DNA of 31,707 bases from Kiritimatiellia bacterium (GCA_017405115.1 JAFRBA010000224.1:1-31707); one strand, 5' to 3'. Shown: positions 7,542 through 14,361, numbered from the stretch's first letter. Numbers and translations: made by a program. Notes: generated from the sequence alone by a model not told the origin.

Positions 7542-7600
7542 TAATTTTCTCCTTTCAAGCTTTGGTGCGTATTATCTCATATTCCGACGGCGGTTGCAAC
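7511..7600 (-). repeat. Duplicated 90-bp promoter/RBS/5'-gene segment (partner at 5824-5913)
   Basis: By hand alignment this segment matches 5824-5913 at about 83 of 90 positions with no gaps. It covers the -35, the spacer, the -10, the leader, the SD and ten codons. Mismatches cluster in the promoter spacer and next to the ATG. Homology stops abruptly at the eleventh codon, so this is a segmental duplication rather than two diverged genes. Confidence 0.9.
7571..7599 (-). promoter_or_regulatory. Predicted promoter of the leader ORF/GNAT-methyltransferase gene
   Basis: Minus-strand TTGCAA (7594-7599), a 17-base spacer, and GATAAT (7571-7576), inside the duplicated 90-bp segment. Transcription would begin near 7564, with AGGAG and the leader ATG (7541) following. 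An accacgaaatacac-type repeat, rather than a TTAGTCG tract, lies upstream of this copy. Confidence 0.72.
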
Positions 7601-7617
7601 CGCAGCTTGAAGCATTT

Positions 7618-7663
7618 TTAACCACGAAATACACGAAGTACACGAAAATGTTCTTAGGCGGCT
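7618..7663. repeat. 46-bp 'accacgaaatacac' repeat, copy 1
   Basis: This begins ttaaccacgaaatacacg and ends ttcttaggcggct. It matches 8175-8220 with a single mismatch by eye and is inverted relative to the copy at 8083-8115. It lies just beyond the stop codon of the GxxExxY gene. Confidence 0.95.
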
Positions 7664-7673
7664 AGCGCCGCAG

Positions 7674-8051
7674 TCACCGAGCGATGCGCTTGATTTCCGC
7701 ACCTGGGTAATGACTGAAGTTGATAAGCAGGCCAAGTTTCATGTCTGTAGCTCGAAGATAATTGTACAGCTGTGCGCTATGCTCCGGAAGAAGTTGTTTC
7801 GCCGCCTTCAATTCAAGTATGATGCGATCAAAGCATATAATGTCGGCGCGATAGGTCTGACGAAGTTGTGTGCCCTTATAGAAGACTGTTATCTCTGGTT
7901 GCGATTTGTAAGGGATTCCACGCGATGACAACTCTAATTCAAGAGCCTCTTGGTATACACCTTCGAGAAATCCCGAACCCAATGTCTTGTATACTTCAAA
8001 TATCGCCCCTTGAATTGCATATACCTCGTCAGCATAGATCAGATCACTCAT
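7674..8051 (-). CDS. GxxExxY family protein
   Basis: A 125-aa protein of the GxxExxY family, named for the motif seen here as GSGFLEGVYQEAL at about residues 25-37. The later stretch RADIICFDRIILELKAAK has the D...ExK arrangement of PD-(D/E)XK nuclease-like folds. It is followed by QLYNYLRAT and GLLINF, also typical of the family. The biochemical role of these proteins is not established; the fold suggests nucleic-acid binding or cleavage. A G-rich SD precedes the ATG at 8051. The gene is bracketed by copies of the accacgaaatacac repeat, one on each side in opposite orientation plus a further direct copy. I saw no matching TTGCAA-N17-GATAAT promoter upstream of it. Confidence 0.92.
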   Translation of the reverse strand: MSDLIYADEVYAIQGAIFEVYKTLGSGFLEGVYQEALELELSSRGIPYKSQPEITVFYKGTQLRQTYRADIICFDRIILELKAAKQLLPEHSAQLYNYLRATDMKLGLLINFSHYPGAEIKRIAR

Positions 8052-8082
8052 CTTTACCCCCCGCGAAGCGCGCTCAAATCTT

Positions 8083-8115
8083 CCTTTCGTGTATTTAGTG
8101 TATTTCGTGGTTCAA
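8083..8115. repeat. 'accacgaaatacac' repeat, inverted copy
   Basis: Read on the minus strand this gives gaaccacgaaatacactaaa followed by tacacgaaagg. It is an inverted, diverged relative of the copies at 7618 and 8175, lying upstream of the GxxExxY gene start. With copy 1 it forms an inverted-repeat frame around that gene. Confidence 0.9.
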
Positions 8116-8174
8116 ATCTCGCACAGCCCCACCATCCACTCTAACCTTTCAAGTCTACGCTCTTCAGACTTTTG

Positions 8175-8220
8175 TTAACCACGAAATACACGAAGTACAC
8201 GAAAAGGTTCTTAGGCGGCT
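8175..8220. repeat. 46-bp 'accacgaaatacac' repeat, copy 2
   Basis: A direct near-perfect copy (one mismatch) of 7618-7663, 557 bases away. Its end contributes part of the stop codon of the 65-aa ORF at 8219-8416. Recombination with copy 1 would remove the GxxExxY gene cleanly. Confidence 0.95.
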
Positions 8221-8416
8221 ATGATGGACTCATATGACTGTAGCGATAGAGTGTGCGGTCCATCGGCGGGAACGGAGAGCCGTCGTGTGCCGCCGACCAC
8301 AGGTCGCTAACGAGCCTTGTCGCGATTTCCAGGCGCTCGGAATCATCAAGGGCAAGTGCCCATGAATAGTCTTCTTTCTCGTCTTCCATCCGAAACGCTT
8401 TCACGGTCTTTGTCAT
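8219..8416 (-). CDS. Small hypothetical protein paired with nucleotidyltransferase
   Basis: A 65-aa soluble, acidic protein I do not recognise. It contains LALDDSERLEIATRLVSDLW, which resembles a short helical segment, then AAHDGSPFPPMDRTLYRYS. The start is the ATG at 8416, which overlaps the nucleotidyltransferase stop (ATGA) and has GGAGGAG upstream. A GTG at 8425 is also in frame but less likely. Tight coupling to a MNT-like nucleotidyltransferase resembles two-gene toxin-antitoxin or defence-type pairs, though I cannot show homology to any known partner. The C-terminus ends where a 46-bp repeat begins, so the natural end of the protein may have been altered by that element. Confidence 0.65.
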   Translation of the reverse strand: MTKTVKAFRMEDEKEDYSWALALDDSERLEIATRLVSDLWSAAHDGSPFPPMDRTLYRYSHMSPS

Positions 8417-8859
8417 TTCTTGCACTCCTCCAATGCCTCCACATCGGCCAGGTCTTTGGCTCTTCCTGACGCCTTCTTGTTTGCTATCAAATCATCAAGG
8501 GAGATTATTCGGACAGGAATGCCGTCTATGGTCTTTGGAACAGCTCGAGTGACGGCATCCGCATAACTCACCCCGCTTATCTTCGAAATGATATCCACCC
8601 TGCACGGCGCAACACCGATCTGAAATATCATGCCATATTCCGCAAACTCCTCAGGCTTCATTTGAGACACCGGCGCACCGAACTCGGCAACTGCGCCATA
8701 GACTTTCCTTGCGTTTTCGGGATCTGCAAGTATCCATATGTCCAAATCCACTGTCGCACGGATGTAGCCATACATATTGACTGCCCAACCGCCGACCAGC
8801 ATATAGTCAACACCAGCCTTGTTCAGGCACTTAAGCATATCAATGTAGTCAGCATTCAT
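8413..8859 (-). CDS. MNT-like nucleotidyltransferase
   Basis: A 148-aa protein with the minimal nucleotidyltransferase pattern: GGWAVNMYG beginning at residue 23, the metal-binding DLD at 38-40, and a third acidic residue in RVDIIS (Asp89). The late segment SLDDLIANKKASGRAKDLADVEAL is typical of the stand-alone AbiEii/DUF6036-type nucleotidyltransferases, often with a KD pair. Such proteins transfer NMP groups to proteins or RNA and frequently act as toxins or accessory defence proteins. The ATG at 8859 lies only nine bases from a predicted -10 box (8869-8874), so its mRNA is probably leaderless or nearly so; no SD is present. The next gene overlaps its stop by four bases. Confidence 0.85.
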   Translation of the reverse strand: MNADYIDMLKCLNKAGVDYMLVGGWAVNMYGYIRATVDLDIWILADPENARKVYGAVAEFGAPVSQMKPEEFAEYGMIFQIGVAPCRVDIISKISGVSYADAVTRAVPKTIDGIPVRIISLDDLIANKKASGRAKDLADVEALEECKK

Positions 8860-8868
8860 ATATCGCGT

Positions 8869-8897
8869 ATTATCTCATATTCCGCTGGCGAGTGCAA
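8869..8897 (-). promoter_or_regulatory. Predicted promoter of nucleotidyltransferase gene, leaderless
   Basis: Minus-strand TTGCAC (8892-8897), a 17-base spacer, and GATAAT (8869-8874). The spacer is nearly the same as in the copies at 5884 and 7571. The ATG at 8859 follows the -10 after nine bases, so a start about seven bases below the -10 leaves only a few untranslated bases. A TTAGTCG tract lies upstream, as at 5920. Confidence 0.7.
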
Positions 8898-8904
8898 CTG
8901 CGCC

Positions 8905-8925
8905 TTAGTCGTTAGTCGTTAGTGG
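8905..8925. repeat. Heptamer tandem repeat TTAGTCG x3
   Basis: Three 7-base units (TTAGTCG, TTAGTCG, TTAGTGG) directly upstream of the nucleotidyltransferase promoter. The stretch between the -35 box and this tract (gcaac..g.gcc) resembles the stretch at 5909-5919, so promoter and repeat may be one duplicated unit. Confidence 0.9.
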
Positions 8926-8945
8926 TTGGTTTGCCCGCCGTCTTT

Positions 8946-8977
8946 TTAAACCACGAAACACACCAAATACACTAAAA
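8946..8977. repeat. Degenerate 'accacgaaacacac' repeat
   Basis: Starts ttaaaccacgaaacacacca and ends actaaaa. It is a diverged relative of the 46-bp repeats at 7618 and 8175. It lies just beyond the stop codon of the O-antigen polymerase-like gene and marks the upstream edge of the accessory island. Confidence 0.8.
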
Positions 8978-8981
8978 GCTT

Positions 8982-10475
8982 TTATCCTGCGAAGGGGGGC
9001 TCGCCTTCCGCCTGCATCATCTCCATCTCCATCTGCCGCTGCATCATCTCGCGCTGCATGGCCTCGTTCTCGTCCTTCATCTTTCGGATGTCAAGAGCGA
9101 GACCCACGAACACCATGGCCCACATGAAACCACCAGAGTACGACATCGAGAAAAACGTAAACTCGCCCAGATTTGTCATCATACAAACGAAAAGACACGA
9201 CGCCCCTATATACGCTCTACATTTCAACGATTTGACAATACATACAAGCAGAAAGACAACAAAAATCACCCATCCTATAACCCCGCCTTCTTCCAATACA
9301 GCAGTAACCCACACCCCTTTCTCAATGGGGGCAGAGAATATCGAAAGCCCCTCCGTCTTTTGCTTTTTCATTTCCGCCACCACCTGGAATCCATTCCCAA
9401 TCAGCGGGCTTTTCTTGAAGTTGTGCAACGCCTCGTAGATTTTCCCCTTGCGAGTGCTAGTAACCGCTTCCGCCGTCACTTTTTGACCATCACCATAGCT
9501 TGACTTCAACAGGAAGGCTGCAGCTCTTTCCTGTACAGAGGGAATAAACGCAGAGACTACGAGAAGTGATGTCAGCACGGTCATCACAAATGTCATCACC
9601 CGTGATTTCCATCTCCTTCCTTGTCCTCGTGCATTCATAAATACCCAAAGGACAAACATCTGACCTAGGATGTAGGCTCCCATTCCCGTTCTGCTTGACG
9701 TAAGATAGATAAGATATGGGCAACAGCACAGCATGAACATATAAAGTGGATCCGCTTTCTTAATCGAGAAAAGAAGATCGCCAAGGAGAATGACGCTCAA
9801 AACAGAGACAACCGGACCAAGACATTGCGAATGACTGGTCATCCCCATGAAAAGGCTTGAATACTGTGACAGGTCAATTGACTCCAAGCCATAGGTTACT
9901 GCCTGCATTTGAGATATGCCAGGAAAAGGCAGAAGCATCATCGAACCACAAATGAACAAAGTAGCCATCGACAACATCACACTCCTAATCCTTCTGCTTG
10001 AAACTTGCGGATTGATTCCGACCTGGTTGGACATTCCGACATAGGCAAAATAGATGAGAGTGAACAGCAATAATTTCAGGAAAGAGATTTTAGGATTCCA
10101 TCCCTGCGCTGAAGACATAATCATAAACAAGACATAAAATATCATTCCTGTATAAGGACGAATTACACTATGCAAAGGATACGCCATAACCCTGACCGCC
10201 ATGACGAATCCAAGAAACACCATTAGCCCTCGCTGCATCAGCGAAAACCCACCACCTTTCGGTATAAGCTGTGGATTAACGATAATCGCCACGACACTCA
10301 CAAGAAGCCAGAAGAACATAGCTTCCGTCTTCTGGCTCAATGTACTATACAGCACCATCAGCACGACAATTGCAAAGCCCGCCCCCCCCGTCACCTTCAT
10401 GAGGCCAAGCACAATACAAATCCACAGTAGACTTTTAACAAGATGCTTCCTGTCGTAAAGTGGGGACAAACTCAT
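8982..10475 (-). CDS. O-antigen polymerase/ligase-like membrane protein (Wzy/WaaL type)
   Basis: A 497-aa integral membrane protein with about ten or more hydrophobic segments. A long extracytoplasmic stretch (about 315-390) holds the family-type sequence KIYEALHNFKKSPLIGNGF, matching the 'hnfw....pliGvGfg' signature of the O-antigen ligase/Wzy superfamily. It would either polymerise repeat units flipped by the Wzx at 22127 or ligate them to a lipid or protein acceptor; in this context a polymerase is more likely. It is the last gene of the long operon and begins one base after the acyltransferase stop, with AGGAG upstream. The soluble tail from about residue 465 is rich in Met, Gln and Glu (MQREMMQRQMEMEMMQ). 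It is encoded by near-repetitive DNA at 9016-9060 and is not part of the family core. Confidence 0.82.
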   Translation of the reverse strand: MSLSPLYDRKHLVKSLLWICIVLGLMKVTGGAGFAIVVLMVLYSTLSQKTEAMFFWLLVSVVAIIVNPQLIPKGGGFSLMQRGLMVFLGFVMAVRVMAYPLHSVIRPYTGMIFYVLFMIMSSAQGWNPKISFLKLLLFTLIYFAYVGMSNQVGINPQVSSRRIRSVMLSMATLFICGSMMLLPFPGISQMQAVTYGLESIDLSQYSSLFMGMTSHSQCLGPVVSVLSVILLGDLLFSIKKADPLYMFMLCCCPYLIYLTSSRTGMGAYILGQMFVLWVFMNARGQGRRWKSRVMTFVMTVLTSLLVVSAFIPSVQERAAAFLLKSSYGDGQKVTAEAVTSTRKGKIYEALHNFKKSPLIGNGFQVVAEMKKQKTEGLSIFSAPIEKGVWVTAVLEEGGVIGWVIFVVFLLVCIVKSLKCRAYIGASCLFVCMMTNLGEFTFFSMSYSGGFMWAMVFVGLALDIRKMKDENEAMQREMMQRQMEMEMMQAEGEPPFAG

Positions 10476-10476
10476 T

Positions 10477-11643
10477 TTACTGCGCTCCTATTGTCCACGG
10501 AATAAAACGCCTAGCACAAGCTGAAAGCAGCCACGCAGCAGCCACGCTTGCAATCATTACAACTAATGAAATCGCGAAACCAACAGGCAAAGCCGACCTA
10601 GCCCAAAGTGCTCTGACTCCAGAAATGGACATTACGGCCAAGATGAAGTACTTGTGCAGGAACATTATGCCAATTGAGGTCACTGACAATTGAAAGCATA
10701 CGCCAGAGAACATTGTTGAGATTCTCGCGGCGATGCGCATGCTCAGAAATGCTCCAAGAACACCTAAAACGACCTGGACAAGATACCATAGCAGCTTTCC
10801 GCGAAATGCTAAATTTGGGACGATCCAGATCAAGACAACGAATGCTGCAAATATAACCAAAACGGCAACACGCCGCAACCATTCCATTGCGGTAACCCCA
10901 TCAACCGATCTACAAATCAAAACAGGACGGGACAGATACCCTATCAGGAAAAAAGGAAAATACCACAACAACTTGGACAATCCATACGGAAGCGAGGGAA
11001 TTGCTGCAAACTGCATGGCCCAGCCAACAATGCAGACGGTTAAAATCAAAGCAATCCGGTAGAACATGCGCATGCGATCAAAAAATCCCAGCACCAGCCT
11101 CCCTATCAACTTTACGGAGAAGAGGCATGGCAGAAACCATAAAACAGAATTGCACCGAAACCCATCGGTTCCAGGGAACACCGCCCCATACAAGAGGCTA
11201 ACCCATGGATGCCACCATGCTCCACCAGAGAACTCTCCATAATAACCTGTCGAGCCAGACGAGAACCTCCCAAAATACGGCATGACGACCACATATACGA
11301 CCATGCTTAAAAGCCCAAAGAAGAAATATGGCACTAAAAGCCGCTTGAAGTATTTTCGGATCAGGAATCCAATAGGCAATTCTTTCTCCGCCTCGGAAGT
11401 CATCAGCCCTGCCAGCATGAAAAAAGCAGGCATGTGGAAAGAATATATCACCTTAAAAACAAACTCATAAAAATCAACGTGCCCAGCAGGAACATAATGT
11501 GACGCCGTTCCGATCGCATGCCCCGCCACGACAAGCACAATCAACAGCGCCCTCCATGCATCAATCCAACCGATACGAGCCGTACGCATTCCGCTATGCG
11601 TCATCACAAACCTATCACTACGCGACAGACTTGCCGACGTCAT
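10477..11643 (-). CDS. Acyltransferase family 3 (OafA/NolL-like) membrane protein
   Basis: A 388-aa protein with about ten membrane helices. The acyltransferase-3 signature near its start is IDAWRALLIVLVVAGHAIG, with the conserved His after the first helix, then SFHMPAFFMLAGL and an Arg/Lys-rich RKYFKRLLVPYF. Members carry acetyl or other acyl groups across the inner membrane and attach them to sugars. The start is uncertain. The ATG at 11643 overlaps the upstream GT stop by 26 bases, while ATGs at 11604 and 11589 are also in frame, and 11589 would place the signature near residue 5. None has a strong SD. With the paralogue at 28798 the locus has two such enzymes, so the polymer is probably acylated at more than one position. 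Confidence 0.9.
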   Translation of the reverse strand: MTSASLSRSDRFVMTHSGMRTARIGWIDAWRALLIVLVVAGHAIGTASHYVPAGHVDFYEFVFKVIYSFHMPAFFMLAGLMTSEAEKELPIGFLIRKYFKRLLVPYFFFGLLSMVVYVVVMPYFGRFSSGSTGYYGEFSGGAWWHPWVSLLYGAVFPGTDGFRCNSVLWFLPCLFSVKLIGRLVLGFFDRMRMFYRIALILTVCIVGWAMQFAAIPSLPYGLSKLLWYFPFFLIGYLSRPVLICRSVDGVTAMEWLRRVAVLVIFAAFVVLIWIVPNLAFRGKLLWYLVQVVLGVLGAFLSMRIAARISTMFSGVCFQLSVTSIGIMFLHKYFILAVMSISGVRALWARSALPVGFAISLVVMIASVAAAWLLSACARRFIPWTIGAQ

Positions 11644-12886
11644 TAGTTTCTTTTACCATTCCAACAAGGCGAAGGGCAGCCTCTTCCGCCGTCCAATGTC
11701 CAATTGCCGAACATTCCGCGCCATGCCGCAAAATTCTCGCCAGCTCTCGCCAGTCTCCTGCGTAAAAAAGGTTTCTTTCTGGCAACAGCGCGGCACTCGC
11801 ACCAGCCTCGTATGTACCGACGACTTTCATACCCTCTTCGAGCGCTTCGCTGACCACAGCACCCCATCCCTCATATGCATTGCTCGACATCACAAGCAAA
11901 TCATGATTTCGCATTAACTTGCGAACCTCTGCGATGGGCACAGGTGGATAAAACTTAATAACATCACCATACTTGGCAGCCAGTTTCTTGAGGCGCGCCT
12001 CTTCTGGCCCAGACCCATATATGTCAAGAAGGAATGTTTGAGAGGTTTGAGACGTTTGAGAGGTTTGAGAGGTAAGATATCCAACTGCTTTAATTATTGT
12101 ATCCACGCGTTTCAAATCCAAAAGGCGGCCAACCCAAAGAACTTTGAGGGTGTTAGTCGTTAGTCGTTGATCGTTAGTCGTTAGGTTGGATGCTGATGCA
12201 TCTCTATCCTCTTGAACTGGGCGCGTGGCATTTTTGGATGGCTCGACGAAATAGCCCCAAATGCGCATCTTGTCTAGGCAATGTTTATCGGGGACAGACG
12301 ACAAACGACAATCGACAGAGGATGCTTCTGCGGCTCTGCGGCTCTGCCTAAGCCAAACCCTGCCCATTGGGCAATTCTCGAAACCCAGCCTCGGAGCCGC
12401 AAACAAGCACCTCAAATCACCATGCATCAAGCCACAGAGCCGCGCCATGTCCATCGCCGCATGGATCCCTATCGGAAGATATACAGCGCCACCACTGTCA
12501 AGAAGTCTCACAAACCGTCTGGCCATACGTCGATACGATGGAGAGAGGAGCCTAAGAATACCTGCTTTAGGCTTGAACCAGCGCTCCGTCTGCAAAAACG
12601 TCTCAAGCCCCCTTCCCGCACGACGCTCGAAAAGCGCCATGTCGCGGAACATAGTCAGCAGACATTCCGACTCTTCTATCGCAGCTCTAGCCTCGACAGG
12701 ACGCGAACCAACATGAACCATCCATTTCTCAGAACCATCCATTGACCAGCCGATGCTAGTCCGCCCGGATTGGGACTTGTCTCTGTAGACATAGCGGAAC
12801 TCGTCGGCACCAATGTTCCTCGCCAATTCCCTGGCAAGTGGGATTTGGTGAGGCGAGATGCAGTCTTGGTACATTACAAGCTTCAC
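11618..12886 (-). CDS. GT4-family glycosyltransferase with internal repeat tracts
   Basis: A 422-aa GT-B fold glycosyltransferase. The C-terminal half has LKVLWVGRLLDLKRVDTI, IYGSGPEEARLKKL, and the GT4 donor-binding stretch SSNAYEGWGAVVSEALEEG. The N-terminus reads MYQDCISPHQIPLARELA. The start is a GTG at 12886 overlapping the asparagine-synthase stop (GTGA) behind AAGGTGGAG; an ATG four codons later is the alternative. Three short tandem-repeat tracts lie in frame in the coding sequence (12036-12071, 12153-12180 and 12294-12321). They add low-complexity segments such as TSQTSQTSQTSQT and LTTNDQRLTTN around the inter-domain linker. Core motifs are intact, so it is probably functional. It transfers a nucleotide-activated sugar to a lipid-linked glycan. 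Confidence 0.88.
   Translation of the reverse strand: MKLVMYQDCISPHQIPLARELARNIGADEFRYVYRDKSQSGRTSIGWSMDGSEKWMVHVGSRPVEARAAIEESECLLTMFRDMALFERRAGRGLETFLQTERWFKPKAGILRLLSPSYRRMARRFVRLLDSGGAVYLPIGIHAAMDMARLCGLMHGDLRCLFAAPRLGFENCPMGRVWLRQSRRAAEASSVDCRLSSVPDKHCLDKMRIWGYFVEPSKNATRPVQEDRDASASNLTTNDQRLTTNTLKVLWVGRLLDLKRVDTIIKAVGYLTSQTSQTSQTSQTFLLDIYGSGPEEARLKKLAAKYGDVIKFYPPVPIAEVRKLMRNHDLLVMSSNAYEGWGAVVSEALEEGMKVVGTYEAGASAALLPERNLFYAGDWRELARILRHGAECSAIGHWTAEEAALRLVGMVKETNDVGKSVA
12036..12071. repeat. 9-bp tandem repeat GTTTGAGAG x4 inside GT4 gene
   Basis: Four 9-base units (one GTTTGAGAC variant) lie in the coding sequence. Because the period is a multiple of three, they add TSQ triplets without shifting the frame. 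Confidence 0.95.
12153..12180. repeat. Heptamer tandem repeat TTAGTCG x4 inside GT4 gene
   Basis: TTAGTCG, TTAGTCG, TTGATCG, TTAGTCG: the same unit as the intergenic tracts at 5920 and 8905, here within a reading frame. It encodes part of LTTNDQRLTTN just before the C-terminal Rossmann domain. Confidence 0.95.
12294..12321. repeat. Heptamer-type repeat ACARWCG x4 inside GT4 gene
   Basis: Units acagacg, acaaacg, acaatcg and acagagg. On the other strand the core is TTTGTCG, one base different from TTAGTCG. It encodes part of SSVDCRLSSVPDKH. Confidence 0.75.
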
Positions 12887-14361
12887 AACTCCACCTTGTT
12901 CCTACGACACCAGTCCTCCGCCATAAACAGCAGCCAGACACGGTTCCAGTAGACCTTACCGTCTCGATACAACCGCCCGACCTTGCGAATAACTTCAGGC
13001 CTGAACAGCTTAGTCGTATTGCCTGAAAGGAACTCGTCGATACGGTCTTTTACCTCTCCTGAGAAATAGCGATCGAACGGGAGGGAGAACCCCTGCTTCG
13101 GACGATGGACGACGGCATCCGGGATCCCATCGCCTGCAGCCCTGACAAGCAAGGGCTTGGATATTTCCGAATCACACTTCATTTGACCGGGGATTGTATA
13201 GAGCAGCTCCGCAAGCTTCACATCGCAAAGAGGTGTACGAAGAGAGATTCCGTTGTGTTCACTCGTCTGGAAACCGTCTCGCATCCACATGTCCGCAACG
13301 ACAGTCTGCATCTCAAGCCACGAAATCCGGTTCAGTAGATCGCCAGGCAATTCCATGTGCGGCAACAGCGAAGAAGTCTCTTCTGGATAGGCACTCGGCA
13401 ATCGCAGATCTGGATTGACCACATTTGCTATCTGCCAATCGGTGTGAATACGACGAGGAATGTAGTAAGGCTCTCCCTTGAATCCCGCGAGCATGGCAAG
13501 TTTCCGGAACTTTTCATTTGGCGCAAAGGCGTCAATCATTCCACCGACGAAACGCGGCATATGGCGCATCAGCGGAGCATACTTGTATGCGAGCTGGTGT
13601 TTTATGAACTGCCCGTAACCCATAAACAGCTCGTCGCCGCCTTCTCCCGAAAGCATCAGTTTCTCGTCTGCGGTCTCTTTAAGCAGTTTCGTCGCGAACC
13701 AGAAGTTAAGTCCGTCGCAGGACGGTTGGTCATAACTTGCCACTGCCTCGTCCAGCCACTCGCAAATCATCCTGTCTTCAAGCAGAAGTTCGGTGTGCCT
13801 TGTGTGGTTGGCTTCGGCCACCATGCGCGCCCATCGGCTTTCCTCCGACTTGCCATCCTCATGCTTGACGCAATACGTCCGGATCTCGCCAGCGTACTGC
13901 TTCCTCCACAAGGCAACGATTGCCGATGAGTCAAGCCCACCAGACAGAAAGGCAGCAGGATTGCCCGACTCCGTCTGCTCACGTACCGCTCGCAGCAGTT
14001 CTGTCGCAACCGCTTCCTGAGCCTCGTCCTGCCGCCAGGGTTTCGTCTCAAACGAAGGCGTCCAATGCCGCTCAATCTTGATCTCTCCCCCTTCAACAAC
14101 GGCCTTGCATCCCGGCGGAACGGACACCACCCCTTCGATCATCGTATATGGCGCGCACAGGCAACCATACGCCAAATAGGAGAACAATCCCTCTCGGCTC
14201 AGCTTTCTTGGAACGCCACGTTTCAACAATTCCACTACAGAATCCGCGTACAAAATTTCGTTCTTGACGGGATCAATGTAGCAATAGAGCGGAACAGTTC
14301 CAAACGGGTCACGCAACAACACAAAAAGGCCTTCTGAATCCTTAGGTTTTTCTAACTTCAT
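12883..14361 (-). CDS. Asparagine-synthase-like protein lacking the glutaminase N-terminus
   Basis: A 492-aa protein. The synthetase half is complete, with the ATP PP-loop SGGLDSS at 140-146, the second motif SGEGGDELFMGYG near 238-250, and PLCDVKLAELLY and RPKQGFSLPFD later. The N-terminus (residues 1-100) matches only the second part of the class II glutaminase domain (RDPFGTVPLYCYI, LSREGLFSYLAYGCLCAPYTMIEGV). The catalytic Cys2 and the first hundred or so residues of AsnB are absent. The frame is open to a TTG at 14505, but that adds no Cys2-type start. The ATG at 14361 has a good AAGGAGG SD. Without the Cys it cannot hydrolyse glutamine by the usual route and may use free ammonia or another amine. 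AsnB-like proteins in glycan loci amidate sugar acids. Confidence 0.83.
   Translation of the reverse strand: MKLEKPKDSEGLFVLLRDPFGTVPLYCYIDPVKNEILYADSVVELLKRGVPRKLSREGLFSYLAYGCLCAPYTMIEGVVSVPPGCKAVVEGGEIKIERHWTPSFETKPWRQDEAQEAVATELLRAVREQTESGNPAAFLSGGLDSSAIVALWRKQYAGEIRTYCVKHEDGKSEESRWARMVAEANHTRHTELLLEDRMICEWLDEAVASYDQPSCDGLNFWFATKLLKETADEKLMLSGEGGDELFMGYGQFIKHQLAYKYAPLMRHMPRFVGGMIDAFAPNEKFRKLAMLAGFKGEPYYIPRRIHTDWQIANVVNPDLRLPSAYPEETSSLLPHMELPGDLLNRISWLEMQTVVADMWMRDGFQTSEHNGISLRTPLCDVKLAELLYTIPGQMKCDSEISKPLLVRAAGDGIPDAVVHRPKQGFSLPFDRYFSGEVKDRIDEFLSGNTTKLFRPEVIRKVGRLYRDGKVYWNRVWLLFMAEDWCRRNKVEL

Noticed and set aside
8103..8132. tRNA-like 3' end (ggttcaaat followed by agccccacca)
   Set aside because: The T-stem does not pair and no anticodon or acceptor arm lies upstream; the match falls at the edge of the inverted repeat.
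8151..8171. Hairpin AAGTCT-N9-AGACTT as a terminator
   Set aside because: The stem is only 6 bp and AT-rich, and no T-run follows on the minus strand, where all the genes lie.
7618..8220. Insertion sequence around the GxxExxY gene
   Set aside because: There is no transposase and no clear target-site duplication; I report it as a repeat-framed gene only.
5920..12180. TTAGTCG tracts as a CRISPR array
   Set aside because: The units are 7 bp, directly abutting with no spacers, and no cas genes are present.
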